DNA from: Treponema zioleckii
GTDB lineage: Bacteria > Spirochaetota > Spirochaetia > Treponematales > Treponemataceae
Length of the DNA stretch: 64,000 bases
Assembly (NCBI RefSeq): GCF_014737315.1
Contig: NZ_JPUF01000001.1
Span: forward strand, 1-64,000
Direction: 5' to 3'
Shown in pieces: positions 19,022-27,972 of this stretch. Every line of letters starts with the position of its first letter. The first letter of the stretch is position 1. A program made the translations under genes and the position numbers. The notes beneath the pieces are model-generated. The model was given only the letters and a program-made list of their open reading frames with translations, made no database searches and was not told the origin of the DNA.

Positions 19022-19257
19022 GGAAACGACGGGGGTGCGTGCGTTTCGCACGAGCCGATTTTGTCGTTCCTGTCAATTTTTCAAGCAAAACTGAAGAAAA
19101 TCGTGCGTGTTGTTTAGGCTGATTGAGCTTGTCGCTACTCAACCGCACAGATTCAATGTCCGTGTGAAAAGGGTGGGCTGCATGAGAATACTTTTGGGAC
19201 AGACAGTACTTGCTTTTTTCCTGTCATGTTGAAACTGCGATTCTCATTCAGTAGAAT
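19022..19257 (+). promoter_or_regulatory. Intergenic region with hairpin and leaderless purL promoter
   Basis: Just after the pfp stop lies a hairpin (GGAAACGAC...GTCGTTCC, with an inner GTGCG-TTT-CGCAC) that could end transcription, though its T-run is weak. Degenerate repeat fragments follow. At the right end TTGAAA (19229-19234), 17 bases and TAGAAT (19252-19257) form a good promoter whose -10 box ends 6 bases before the purL ATG. Confidence 0.6.
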
Positions 19258-19263
19258 AGAGAA

Positions 19264-22200
19264 ATGTACCGAATTTATGTTGAACGAAAGCCGGGCTTTG
19301 ATGCCGAGGCTAATCGTATTTACTCAGAAATTACTGGATTTCTTGGAATTGCTGGCGTAAGTAAGGTTCGTTATTTGAACCGCTACGATATTGAGAACAC
19401 TTCGGAAGATGTTTCCAAAATGGCGGCGAGCCGAATCTTCTCTGAACCTCAGAGCGATTTGGTGAGCGAGTCTGTTGAGATTCCTTCCGGTGACACGGTG
19501 ATTGTTTGGGAATATCTTCCTGGGCAATACGACCAGCGTGCTGATTCTGCTGAGCAGTGTCTTTCGCTTCTTCGTGAGTCGCTAAAAAACTCCGTAAAGG
19601 TCGGAAATCTTCCACCGCGTGTGCGTTGCGCAAAAATGGTCATTTTGACCGGAAATATTGCGGCTTCGGACGTTGAGAAGATTCAAAAATATCTTATCAA
19701 TCCTGTTGATTCCAGAATCACTGATGAGAAAATCCCTGAGACGCTTGAAATGAAGTCTGAAATTCCGGGCGACATTCCTACTGTTGAAGGATTTATAAAA
19801 TTCGGAAAAAAAGAACTTGAGGAATACAGGAATAAGATGGGCTTGGCTATGGATTATGCCGACATCGAATTCCTTCAGAAATACTTCAAATCTATAAATC
19901 GAAACCCTACCGAAACCGAGGTGCGTGTTCTTGACACTTATTGGTCGGATCACTGCCGCCACACTACGTTCAATACTATCCTTAAAGACATTAAAATCGA
20001 AAAAGGTCCTTACAAAAAACTGTTCGAGTCTTCGCTCAAAAATTACGAGGCTATGCACGCGGACGTTTATCAGAACCGAAAGGATAAGCCATTGACGCTT
20101 ATGGACATGGCTACAATCGGCGGAAAATATCTTAAAAAGCACGGTCTTCTTGAAGACATGGAAGTGTCTGCCGAGAACAATGCCTGCTCGATTTACATTG
20201 ACGTTCATTACACGACGGGCGAGCCGACTGAACGCTGGCTTTTGATGTTCAAGAACGAGACCCATAACCATCCGACTGAAATTGAGCCGTTTGGTGGCGC
20301 TGCAACTTGTATTGGCGGTGCGATTCGTGACCCGCTTTCTGGTCGTTCGTGGGTTTATCAGTCAATGCGAATTACAGGTGCGGGCGACCCGACTGTGCCT
20401 TTGAGCGAGACTTTGCACGGAAAATTGCCTCAGCTAAAAATCGTTCGCGAGGCGGCTCAGGGATTCTGCTCTTACGGAAACCAGATTGGTCTTACTACCG
20501 GACAGGTTGCGGAAGTTTATGACCCAGGATTTGTTGCAAAGAGAATGGAACTTGGTGCGGTGATTGCGGCCGCTCCTGTTGACACAGTGATGCGTGAGGA
20601 GCCGGAGGCCGGGGACATAATCGTTCTTGTTGGTGGCGGAACTGGCCGTGACGGAATTGGTGGTGCTACGGGTTCTTCAAAAGTTCACACAGAGAAATCT
20701 GTTACGACTGCCGCTGCCGAGGTTCAGAAAGGAAATGCGGTAGAGGAACGAAAAATCCAGAGACTCTTTAGGAATCCAGAAGTTTCTAAGATTATTCGCC
20801 GGTGCAATGACTTTGGTGCTGGCGGCGTGAGCGTTGCTGTTGGTGAACTTGCCCCAGGACTTGATATAAATCTTGATAACGTTCCTAAAAAATACGAGGG
20901 ACTTAACGGAACTGAACTTGCGATTTCTGAATCGCAGGAGCGAATGGCTGTTGTTGTCCGCAAGAATGATGTTGAAAAATTCATTGAGGCTGCGAATGCA
21001 GAAAACCTTAACGCGGTTGTTGTTGCGACTGTAACGGACACAAATAAACTCGTAATGAAGTGGCGGGGAAAGACAATCGTTGATTTGGACAGAACTTTCC
21101 TCGATTCAGCTGGTGCGGAGCATACTGCAAAGGCTTTGATTGAGAGTCCTGCTGTTCAGGCGGAGTCTCCTCTTGTGCGTCCGCTTGCTTCGGTTGCCGA
21201 AAAACTTGGAAAATGTGCGTCTGCCACGGGCGAGTCTGCGAGCGAGCGGCCTACTGCCGAGCAGATTAAGGACGCATTCATCGCGAATATTGGTGATTTG
21301 GCTTGCTGTTCTCAGCGCGGACTTTGCGAGCGTTTTGACGGTTCAATCGGTGCTTCCACGGTTCTCTTCCCTTTCGGCGGAAAGTATCAGGGAACTCCAG
21401 AAGCCGGAATGGCCGCAAAAATCCCGGTTCTCTCACCGCGAGAGACTTCTACCGTCAGCTTGATGACTTACGGATTTGACCCACGCGTTGCGAACTGGTC
21501 GGCTTGGCACGGTGCGCAAACTGCCATTCTTTCGTCACTTGCAAAAATCACTTGTATTGGCGGAAAGGCTACGACTTCGAGAATGTCATATCAGGAATTC
21601 TTTGGTCGAACCGTTGACGAAAAACGCTGGGGCTACCCGACGGCTGCTTTGCTCGGTTCGGTAGACGCTCAAAAATCAATGGGCTGTGCTTCAATCGGCG
21701 GAAAGGATTCTATGTCGGGAACTTTTGAAAATCTCAATGTTCCTCACACTCTTGTTTCGTTTGCTGTTGCCCACGACGAGGCTCAGAACGTTTGCTCTGG
21801 TTCTTTCAAAAAGGGCGGAGACCACTTGTTCCTTGTTATGGTTCCTTATTCTGAGGAACTTGCGCCTGATTGGGAAGTGTTCAAGAAAAACACGGATGAA
21901 CTTTACGAGCTTAACAAAGCCGGAAAAATCAAGGCGATGTATCCTGTAGGTGCGGGCGGAATTGCCGAGGCCGTTACAAAAATGGCTTTTGGAAACAGAA
22001 TCGGCTGCCAGCTTACTGCTATTCCTTCGAGCGCGACTGCGCTGGGATTCCACAGAAACGTTACGAATACGATTGCCGATTTGTTCACTCCGCTTTACGG
22101 TTCGATTATCGTTGAGACTGAGGATGAAAAATTTGACAGAAATCCATCTTTCGTTAACACGACTGTAGTTCATCTTGGAAACACACAAGAATCTTCAATT

Positions 22201-23253
22201 ATATCTGTCGCTATGACTGGATTGAATCCGCTTCCGATGGTTGACATTGAGCTTTCTGAGCTTGAAAAAGTTTGGGAGTCAAAACTTTCAAAAGTCTTCC
22301 CGCCGGTAAGCGACGCAAAAGCTCAGGAAAAACTTCCAGAATGGGCGGTGCGCGAGCATGACTCTCTTGTTGAGGCTCGAAAAACGTTCACGGTTGTGGA
22401 CTCTTCAAAAGCGAAGCCACGTGTTATCATTCCGGTCTTCCCAGGAACGAACTGTGAATTTGACATGGCTCGTGCATTCAATCTGGCTGGTGCTGAATCT
22501 AAAATCTTCGTGTTCCGAAACAGAACACCAAAAGATTTGGAAGAGTCGCTCCTCGGCTTGCAGAAAGAGATTTCTGACGCTCAGATTCTTGCCCTTGCGG
22601 GCGGTTTCTCTGCCGGTGATGAGCCTGACGGTTCTGGAAAATTCATTGCCAACGTAATTCGTGAGCAGAGAATTTCGGACGCGGTAACAGCTTTGCTTGA
22701 AGAGCGAAAGGGACTTGTTCTCGGAATTTGTAACGGTTTCCAGGCTCTCATTAAGACCGGTCTTGTTCCGTTCGGAAAGATTATGGCACCTGACGCTTCA
22801 ATGCCGACTTTGACGTACAACAATATTCACCGTCATATTTCGCGTGTTGTTCGTACCAGAATGGTGAGCGCGGCTTCTCCGTGGGCTCTTGACCCAAGCG
22901 TTCTCAAAGCTGAACCGCATTATGTTCCTGTTAGCCACGGCGAAGGAAGAATCATAATTTCTGACGAACTTGCAAAAAAACTTTTCGAAAACGGTCAGGT
23001 TTACAGCCAGTACTGCGACGAAAACGGAGTCCCGGCCGTAAGCGAGCCAGATAATCCGAACGGTTCTATGTACGCGATTGAAGGTCTTACAAGTCCGGAC
23101 GGTCGTGTTCTCGGTAAAATGGGACACTCGGAGCGCACTCTCGGAAACGGCGAAGGCGGCTCTAGTTCAGATTTGATTAAAAATATTGCGGGTTGCGGCT
23201 CTGGAAATTCTTGCCAGAACCTCTTTGCAGCCGGCGTAAGATATTTTAAATAA
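19264..23253 (+). CDS. purL: Phosphoribosylformylglycinamidine synthase, single-chain form
   Basis: This enzyme converts FGAR, glutamine and ATP to FGAM in purine synthesis. The 1329-residue chain is the large fused type: an N-terminal linker domain, two AIRS-type synthetase halves (FKNETHNHPTEIEPFGGAAT in the first, and ASIGGKDSMSG in the second), and a class-I glutamine amidotransferase at the C-terminus. That last domain has the nucleophile Cys near residue 1154 in LGICNGFQ and the HGEGR motif. Many bacteria split this into PurL, PurQ and PurS. No ribosome site is present and the promoter abuts the ATG, so the mRNA looks leaderless. No other pur gene is adjacent. Confidence 0.96.
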   Translation: MYRIYVERKPGFDAEANRIYSEITGFLGIAGVSKVRYLNRYDIENTSEDVSKMAASRIFSEPQSDLVSESVEIPSGDTVIVWEYLPGQYDQRADSAEQCLSLLRESLKNSVKVGNLPPRVRCAKMVILTGNIAASDVEKIQKYLINPVDSRITDEKIPETLEMKSEIPGDIPTVEGFIKFGKKELEEYRNKMGLAMDYADIEFLQKYFKSINRNPTETEVRVLDTYWSDHCRHTTFNTILKDIKIEKGPYKKLFESSLKNYEAMHADVYQNRKDKPLTLMDMATIGGKYLKKHGLLEDMEVSAENNACSIYIDVHYTTGEPTERWLLMFKNETHNHPTEIEPFGGAATCIGGAIRDPLSGRSWVYQSMRITGAGDPTVPLSETLHGKLPQLKIVREAAQGFCSYGNQIGLTTGQVAEVYDPGFVAKRMELGAVIAAAPVDTVMREEPEAGDIIVLVGGGTGRDGIGGATGSSKVHTEKSVTTAAAEVQKGNAVEERKIQRLFRNPEVSKIIRRCNDFGAGGVSVAVGELAPGLDINLDNVPKKYEGLNGTELAISESQERMAVVVRKNDVEKFIEAANAENLNAVVVATVTDTNKLVMKWRGKTIVDLDRTFLDSAGAEHTAKALIESPAVQAESPLVRPLASVAEKLGKCASATGESASERPTAEQIKDAFIANIGDLACCSQRGLCERFDGSIGASTVLFPFGGKYQGTPEAGMAAKIPVLSPRETSTVSLMTYGFDPRVANWSAWHGAQTAILSSLAKITCIGGKATTSRMSYQEFFGRTVDEKRWGYPTAALLGSVDAQKSMGCASIGGKDSMSGTFENLNVPHTLVSFAVAHDEAQNVCSGSFKKGGDHLFLVMVPYSEELAPDWEVFKKNTDELYELNKAGKIKAMYPVGAGGIAEAVTKMAFGNRIGCQLTAIPSSATALGFHRNVTNTIADLFTPLYGSIIVETEDEKFDRNPSFVNTTVVHLGNTQESSIISVAMTGLNPLPMVDIELSELEKVWESKLSKVFPPVSDAKAQEKLPEWAVREHDSLVEARKTFTVVDSSKAKPRVIIPVFPGTNCEFDMARAFNLAGAESKIFVFRNRTPKDLEESLLGLQKEISDAQILALAGGFSAGDEPDGSGKFIANVIREQRISDAVTALLEERKGLVLGICNGFQALIKTGLVPFGKIMAPDASMPTLTYNNIHRHISRVVRTRMVSAASPWALDPSVLKAEPHYVPVSHGEGRIIISDELAKKLFENGQVYSQYCDENGVPAVSEPDNPNGSMYAIEGLTSPDGRVLGKMGHSERTLGNGEGGSSSDLIKNIAGCGSGNSCQNLFAAGVRYFK

Positions 23254-23262
23254 TTAGTAGGC

Positions 23263-23301
23263 ACTTTTTATGCGGGGAAGATTTTTCTCCGCATAAAAAG
23301 T
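23263..23301. repeat. Long perfect hairpin between purL and the next gene
   Basis: ACTTTTTATGCGGGGAA (23263-23279) pairs with TTCTCCGCATAAAAAGT (23285-23301) with a single G-U. There is no T-run, so it is not a standard terminator on the plus strand. It ends 16 bases before the next ATG. Confidence 0.7.
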
Positions 23302-23317
23302 TGTATGGATGGAATTG

Positions 23318-24451
23318 ATGAAAAAGTTAGTCAAAATCCTTGCGGTGCTTTTTGCCGCAGGAATTTTTTTTGTTTCATGCTCAAAAGAAGAAAAATCTAA
23401 GGGCCTGGTTTGGTTTGACACGCTGGAAGACGGTCTTGAGGCCGCAAAAAAACAGGACAAGAGAATCTTCCTTCATTTTACATCGTTTGACGATGACGGA
23501 ATCAGCAAGCGGATAAAAGATTCTTTGCTTGATTTGCCGGAATTTGCCGAGGAGAATTCACAAGAATTCGTTTTTGTGAATCTTGATTTTTCAAAATCAC
23601 TTTTTGAAAAGGCGTTCAATCCTCAAACGCAGAATGAAAATGCTGATTCTGGCGCAAATGAGGAGCTTGCGAAAAAACTTTCGGCCAACGCAAGAAGTCA
23701 GCGTAATTACGGGGTAAGTGCATTCCCTACGACTTTTGTGCTTTCAAAAGAAGGTTACGTAATTAAAGAAATTGATTTGTTTGACAGAAACGAAAGTTTT
23801 AAGGCTGACGAAAATGATGCCTCTTCGCTTGTGAGCGAGGAGGCTGTTCGTCCTTTGACTTTGGTCGAATACAAGGCTGTTTTGAAGGATTTAAAAGAAT
23901 CTTTTAAACTTTTTGACGAACTTCTTGAAAAAACAAAATCGTCGGAATTGGGCGAAATGGTAAAGGCAGTTGAGAATCTTTACACTTTTACGGCCGTGCA
24001 GAGTCCTGACGAATCGACTGATTACTGCTATCCTTTGAAGGAATTGAGTCAAAAAATCGTGGACACAGACAAAGAAAATAAGTCGGGCGAGGTCGGAAAA
24101 CATTTTTTGATTCTTGCAAAATACGAGGCTCAGGATTTGCTTTCCGAGGATAAATTTCTTGAGGCGAGTGAAGTTTGGTCAAATGCCTCTAAAAATGCAG
24201 TTCTTACGGCAGAAGAAAAACAGGCGGCGCTTGTTCAGGCGGGATTTACGCTTGCGACGGGTGGCTCAACAAATTACGCGAAGATGATAGAATATTTTGA
24301 CGCGGCGATTGCCACCGCCCCTGATTCGGATTCTATCGCACAGATTGAGAGCCTAAAGAGCCTTGTGGAGCAGACTGCTTCCGGAACGGTTTCTGAGTCG
24401 TCTGAGCCGGGCGAGCAAGGTGAGTTTGCACCGTTCGAGAATGCCGAATAA
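23318..24451 (+). CDS. Thioredoxin-fold lipoprotein
   Basis: The 377-residue lipoprotein (lipobox FVSC) has an N-terminal thioredoxin-like domain of the DUF255/thioredoxin_7 kind: AAKKQDKRIFLHFTSFDDDG, then VFVNLDF and the cis-Pro loop SAFPTTFVLS. The usual CxxC is replaced by FDDDG, so it cannot be a standard redox enzyme. The C-terminal half is helical and TPR-like (QAALVQAGFTLATGGSTNYA). I use the ATG at 23318, which has GGATGGA upstream, rather than the one at 23309. Its function is unknown; an envelope chaperone or scaffold is possible. Confidence 0.75.
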   Translation: MKKLVKILAVLFAAGIFFVSCSKEEKSKGLVWFDTLEDGLEAAKKQDKRIFLHFTSFDDDGISKRIKDSLLDLPEFAEENSQEFVFVNLDFSKSLFEKAFNPQTQNENADSGANEELAKKLSANARSQRNYGVSAFPTTFVLSKEGYVIKEIDLFDRNESFKADENDASSLVSEEAVRPLTLVEYKAVLKDLKESFKLFDELLEKTKSSELGEMVKAVENLYTFTAVQSPDESTDYCYPLKELSQKIVDTDKENKSGEVGKHFLILAKYEAQDLLSEDKFLEASEVWSNASKNAVLTAEEKQAALVQAGFTLATGGSTNYAKMIEYFDAAIATAPDSDSIAQIESLKSLVEQTASGTVSESSEPGEQGEFAPFENAE

Positions 24452-24495
24452 AAATTAGCTGTTAATAAAGCAAACTGGGCTGACTAAAAACTTTT

Positions 24496-24520
24496 GTCAT
24501 GCTGAACTTGTTTCAGTAGC
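24496..24520. repeat. Dispersed palindromic repeat
   Basis: A single copy, GTCATGCTGAACTTGTTTCA plus GTAGC, in the 212-bp gap before the CNNM pair. The rest of the gap (to about 24600) holds only degenerate repeat-like sequence. Confidence 0.7.
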
Positions 24521-24609
24521 TGCTTTGCATTATTTGGCATTTCTGCGCTTGGTTTGGGAATCTATGCTTCTGCTTTGTTTGCTACCTCTGGCGGTGAGCA
24601 TGGCAGAAG

Positions 24610-24638
24610 TTCAGATGTAACCAATGCAACTTTATAAT
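24610..24638 (+). promoter_or_regulatory. Promoter of the CNNM/CorC pair
   Basis: TTCAGA (24610-24615), 17 bases, TATAAT (24633-24638). AAGGAGA (24644-24650) follows, 13 bases before the ATG. Confidence 0.5.
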
Positions 24639-24663
24639 TTTATAAGGAGATTTTTTTATTTTT

Positions 24664-25998
24664 ATGGATGACCCCTCGGGTAATTTATTTTCTTTAATCG
24701 TCCTGCTGCTTTCTGCGGCAACTTTCGTAACTCTTTCACTTTTATTTTCTGCGAGCGAAAGTGCTTTTCTTGCCTTGAACAAACTTCGGGTGCACTTTCT
24801 CCGTAAAAAAGGCGACAAACGTGCCGTTCGGGCGGGTAAGCTCCTCGACAAAAAAGAAGAGCTTTTGAACATGCTGCTCGTTGGCAACGAAATCGTAAAC
24901 GTCGCTCTTTCTGTTGTCCTCACTTCTGTTTTCCTTAAACTTTTTGGTCCTAAAGGTCTTGGAATCGCTACGGGAATTTCTACCGTGCTTCTGTTGATTT
25001 TTGGCGAGATTACCCCAAAAAGCGTAACCACGCGTCACCCAGAGGCGATTGCGTTCGGTCTTTCAGGATTCGTCACTTTCTTTTTTTATCTGCTTCGCCC
25101 GTTCGTAATCTTTTTTACGTTCATTTCGCGTTCAATTCTAAAAATGTTCGGAATCGACACGAAGAAAAAAAACGTGTCTTTTACCGAAGACGAAATCAAA
25201 ACGTTCATTGATGTTGGCGGAGAAGAAGGCGTGCTTGAAAACGGCGAGAAAAAAATGATGAACCGTGTTTTTAAGTTTACGGATTTGGCGGCGGTGGACA
25301 TTATGATTCCGCGTCGAAAAATTGTTGGAATCCAGCCAGACGCAAAGTATCGCGACATTATCCAGCTTTCGGAGCGAACGAGACTTTCGCGTTTTCCTGT
25401 TTATCGCGAGGACATTGACGACATAATCGGGGTTCTTTACGTTAAAGATTTGCTTTACTTTGACCCGAAAGACGGAGATTTTAGCGTTGGGCGAATGATG
25501 CGCGAACCGCTTTTTATTCCCGGAACTACGAAAATGTCTTCGGTGCAGTCGCTCATGTACGAGCGAAAAGAAAATTTTGCCGTTGTAATCGATGAATATT
25601 CTGGCACCGACGGAATTCTTACGAGCGAGGACATTGCCCGCGAAATTTTTGGCGGAATTGCAGATGATTTTGAGCAGAGCGGGCGTGCGACCGGAGTTGA
25701 AAAAGCTGCTGAAGATAAATTTGCTGACACGATTCTTGAAGGCTCTTGCCGGCTTGTGGATTTGGAGGAGAACCTTCACATCAAATTGGAGTCTAAAATG
25801 AACGAGACCCTTGCTGGCTTCATTACTGAGCAGCTAGACCGAATGCCGATGCTTGGCGACAGCGTTGAAGTGAGCGGATATAAATTCACCGTTGAGGCGT
25901 TTGAGGCTTTGCGAATTTCAAAAATCAGGTGCGTGCGGCTGGTTACGGAGGATGACGAACTGACTATGGAGGAAAATGAAGATGAATCTGCTGTTTGA
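24664..25998 (+). CDS. CNNM/CorC-HlyC family membrane protein, copy 1
   Basis: This is a 444-residue inner-membrane protein. A DUF21 domain with about four membrane segments (starting LFSASESAFLALNKLR) is followed by a CBS pair (MIPRRKIVGIQPDAKYRDII, and a second around VVIDEYSGTDGILTSEDI) and a C-terminal CorC_HlyC FAD-like domain. Proteins of this family are linked to magnesium or cobalt efflux; 'hemolysin C' is a historical name. The next gene is a paralogue that overlaps its end, so the two may form a heteromer. Confidence 0.9.
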   Translation: MDDPSGNLFSLIVLLLSAATFVTLSLLFSASESAFLALNKLRVHFLRKKGDKRAVRAGKLLDKKEELLNMLLVGNEIVNVALSVVLTSVFLKLFGPKGLGIATGISTVLLLIFGEITPKSVTTRHPEAIAFGLSGFVTFFFYLLRPFVIFFTFISRSILKMFGIDTKKKNVSFTEDEIKTFIDVGGEEGVLENGEKKMMNRVFKFTDLAAVDIMIPRRKIVGIQPDAKYRDIIQLSERTRLSRFPVYREDIDDIIGVLYVKDLLYFDPKDGDFSVGRMMREPLFIPGTTKMSSVQSLMYERKENFAVVIDEYSGTDGILTSEDIAREIFGGIADDFEQSGRATGVEKAAEDKFADTILEGSCRLVDLEENLHIKLESKMNETLAGFITEQLDRMPMLGDSVEVSGYKFTVEAFEALRISKIRCVRLVTEDDELTMEENEDESAV

Positions 25999-27307
25999 TG
26001 TGGTTTTTCCTATTCTTCTCGTCATTCTGCTTGTTTTAATCGTGGCGTTTTTTGCGTCGAGCGAGACAGCTTTTCTCTCGATTTCAAAACTCACGATTCG
26101 GCAAATGCTAAAAAAAGAGCCTCCGGGAACGAAAAATTCCCCTGCCAAACGGATTGCTTATTTGAAGCGTGACACGAACAAGCTTCTTTCGCTCATTTTG
26201 ATTGGAATCAACTTTGTGACTTCGTTGGCTTCGGGGCTTGCGACTACGGTTGCCATAAATCTTGCGGGGGCGGCGGGTTCTGCCTATGCCACTGTGGTTA
26301 TGGTTTTTGTGCTGATTATTTTTGGCGAGATTACCCCAAAAACGTTCAGCGCGGTTTATCCGGTTCAGGCTGCCTCTAAATTTGCCCGACCGCTCATCAT
26401 TTTGCAGAAAGTGTTATTTCCCATTGTGTGGATTTTTGCAAAGATTTCTGGCGGAATCACGACCGTTCTGAATGCTCTCTGGAAAAAAGATGAGAATCTT
26501 GTTACGGAAGAGGAACTTAAAAGTCTGATTGAAGTAGGCGAGAACGAGGGAACTTTGGAGCACTCCGAAACGAAAATGCTCTACAAGATTTTTGATTTTA
26601 CGGATTTGCACATTCACGACATTATGCGTCATCGTTCGATGGTTCAGTGGGTTCCGCTGGATGCAGACTATGACGAGGTTGTGCAGATTTTTACTCAGAG
26701 TGGATACTCAAGACTTCCTGTGTGCGACCGTGAGAAGGGCTTTGAAGATGTTTGCGGAATGATTTATTACAAGCACGTGCTTTTTAAAACCGGAAGTGCG
26801 CAGCGTTCGTCATCAACGTCACAAAAGTTCGCTCAAAAGTGCATGAGACCTGTGATTTTTGTTCCTGAGACCTTGATGGCCACGGAACTTCTTTCAAAAT
26901 TCAAGAAGGAGAAGGTGAATTTTGCCATTGCGATTGACGAGACTGGCTCAAACGTGGGAATTGTGACGATGGACGATATTTTGCGCGCGGTTTTTGGTCG
27001 CAGCGTAAGCGACGAGTGCAACGACGTGCCGCCGGAGAACAGAATCCAGCCGATAACTCCGCTTGAGTACATTGTGCCGGGCGACATGCGGCTCGACGAC
27101 GTGAACGAACTTTTGGACATGGATTTGGACAGCGAAGATTACGACACCCTCGGCGGTTGGCTTTTGGAGCAGTTTGACGCTCTCCCGGAAACCGGCGAAG
27201 TTATTACTCGGAACGACGTTGTTTACAAAATCGAAGACCAGAGCCAGCGAAGAATTCAGAGCGTCCGAATAAATCTTCCGACTCCGCCCATGCGTCAAGG
27301 AACTTAG
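25982..27307 (+). CDS. CNNM/CorC-HlyC family membrane protein, copy 2
   Basis: This paralogue of the preceding gene (441 residues) has the same order: DUF21 membrane domain (ASSETAFLSISKLTIRQML), CBS pair (DIMRHRSMVQWVPLDADYDE and AIDETGSNVGIVTMDDILRA), and a CorC_HlyC domain. I choose the ATG at 25982, since GGAGG then has 9-base spacing; the ATG at 25976 would leave only 3. The start lies inside the end of copy 1, so translation is coupled. This is likely a tandem duplication; the two sequences have clearly diverged. Confidence 0.9.
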   Translation: MNLLFDVVFPILLVILLVLIVAFFASSETAFLSISKLTIRQMLKKEPPGTKNSPAKRIAYLKRDTNKLLSLILIGINFVTSLASGLATTVAINLAGAAGSAYATVVMVFVLIIFGEITPKTFSAVYPVQAASKFARPLIILQKVLFPIVWIFAKISGGITTVLNALWKKDENLVTEEELKSLIEVGENEGTLEHSETKMLYKIFDFTDLHIHDIMRHRSMVQWVPLDADYDEVVQIFTQSGYSRLPVCDREKGFEDVCGMIYYKHVLFKTGSAQRSSSTSQKFAQKCMRPVIFVPETLMATELLSKFKKEKVNFAIAIDETGSNVGIVTMDDILRAVFGRSVSDECNDVPPENRIQPITPLEYIVPGDMRLDDVNELLDMDLDSEDYDTLGGWLLEQFDALPETGEVITRNDVVYKIEDQSQRRIQSVRINLPTPPMRQGT

Positions 27308-27329
27308 ATTTGTTTTATAGAGGAAAATT

Positions 27330-27824
27330 ATGCTTTTGACGTTGAGGCGGTTTGTTTTTTCTTTTCTGCTGGATATTTTGCCTTCATCTTGTTTTGCGTG
27401 GCGGAGATTTGTTTTAAGAGTGATGGGCGTAAGAATCAAAAAGTCGGCTCGCGTCAATTCTGGATTTAGGGTTTATGGGGGCGGACCGTGCGCTATTGGC
27501 GAGAATGTTTGGATTGGAAAAAATTGCCATGTTTATACGGCCGGGGCAAACGGTGTTTTTTTTGATGATGGTGGAGAGATTGGTCCTGAATGCGCGTTTA
27601 ATTGCCAGACTCATAAAATCGGAGACGAGAGTTCTCGCGCGGGCGAATGTATTCTTCACGACGTAAAAATTGGCGCTGGTTCGTGGCTCGGAATGCGCGT
27701 GACGGTGCTTTGCGAGTCTGTGGGGAGCGGAGCTGTTTTGGGAGCCGGGGCCGTAGTCCTTTCCGATGTTCCGTGCAACGTTTTGGCGGCAGGTGTGCCA
27801 GCGGTGGTAAAAAAGAATTTGTAG
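27330..27824 (+). CDS. Hexapeptide-repeat acyltransferase (maltose/galactoside O-acetyltransferase type)
   Basis: This 164-residue left-handed beta-helix protein has hexapeptide repeats from VYGGGPCAIGENVWIGKNCH through VKIGAGSWLGMRVTVL to SVGSGAVLGAGAVVLSDVPC. Family enzymes transfer acetyl groups from acetyl-CoA to sugars and form trimers. The start ATG at 27330 follows GAGG by about 8 bases and lies 22 bp after the CNNM gene. The acceptor is unknown; surface polysaccharide is a reasonable guess. Confidence 0.85.
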   Translation: MLLTLRRFVFSFLLDILPSSCFAWRRFVLRVMGVRIKKSARVNSGFRVYGGGPCAIGENVWIGKNCHVYTAGANGVFFDDGGEIGPECAFNCQTHKIGDESSRAGECILHDVKIGAGSWLGMRVTVLCESVGSGAVLGAGAVVLSDVPCNVLAAGVPAVVKKNL

Positions 27825-27842
27825 GCGGATTTTCGCAGACTG

Positions 27843-27900
27843 GACGCAGATGATTATGAAAAACCTTGTTCTTTTTTAATTACCTGCGTTCATCTGCGTC
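27843..27900. repeat. Perfect 11-bp inverted repeat
   Basis: GACGCAGATGA (27843-27853) and TCATCTGCGTC (27890-27900) flank a 36-base AT-rich spacer. It lies between the acyltransferase and NADase-type lipoprotein genes and could form a stem; no clear T-run follows. Confidence 0.6.
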
Positions 27901-27935
27901 AAAACTTATTTTCGTGCGCCAAAAATGGGCGTGTA

Positions 27936-27964
27936 TTGAAAATCTCTCTTGTTTAGGTTATGTT
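27936..27964 (+). promoter_or_regulatory. Leaderless promoter of the NADase-type lipoprotein gene
   Basis: TTGAAA (27936-27941), 17 bases, TATGTT (27959-27964), with the ATG at 27973 and no Shine-Dalgarno. Confidence 0.5.
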
Positions 27965-27972
27965 TTAAAATT

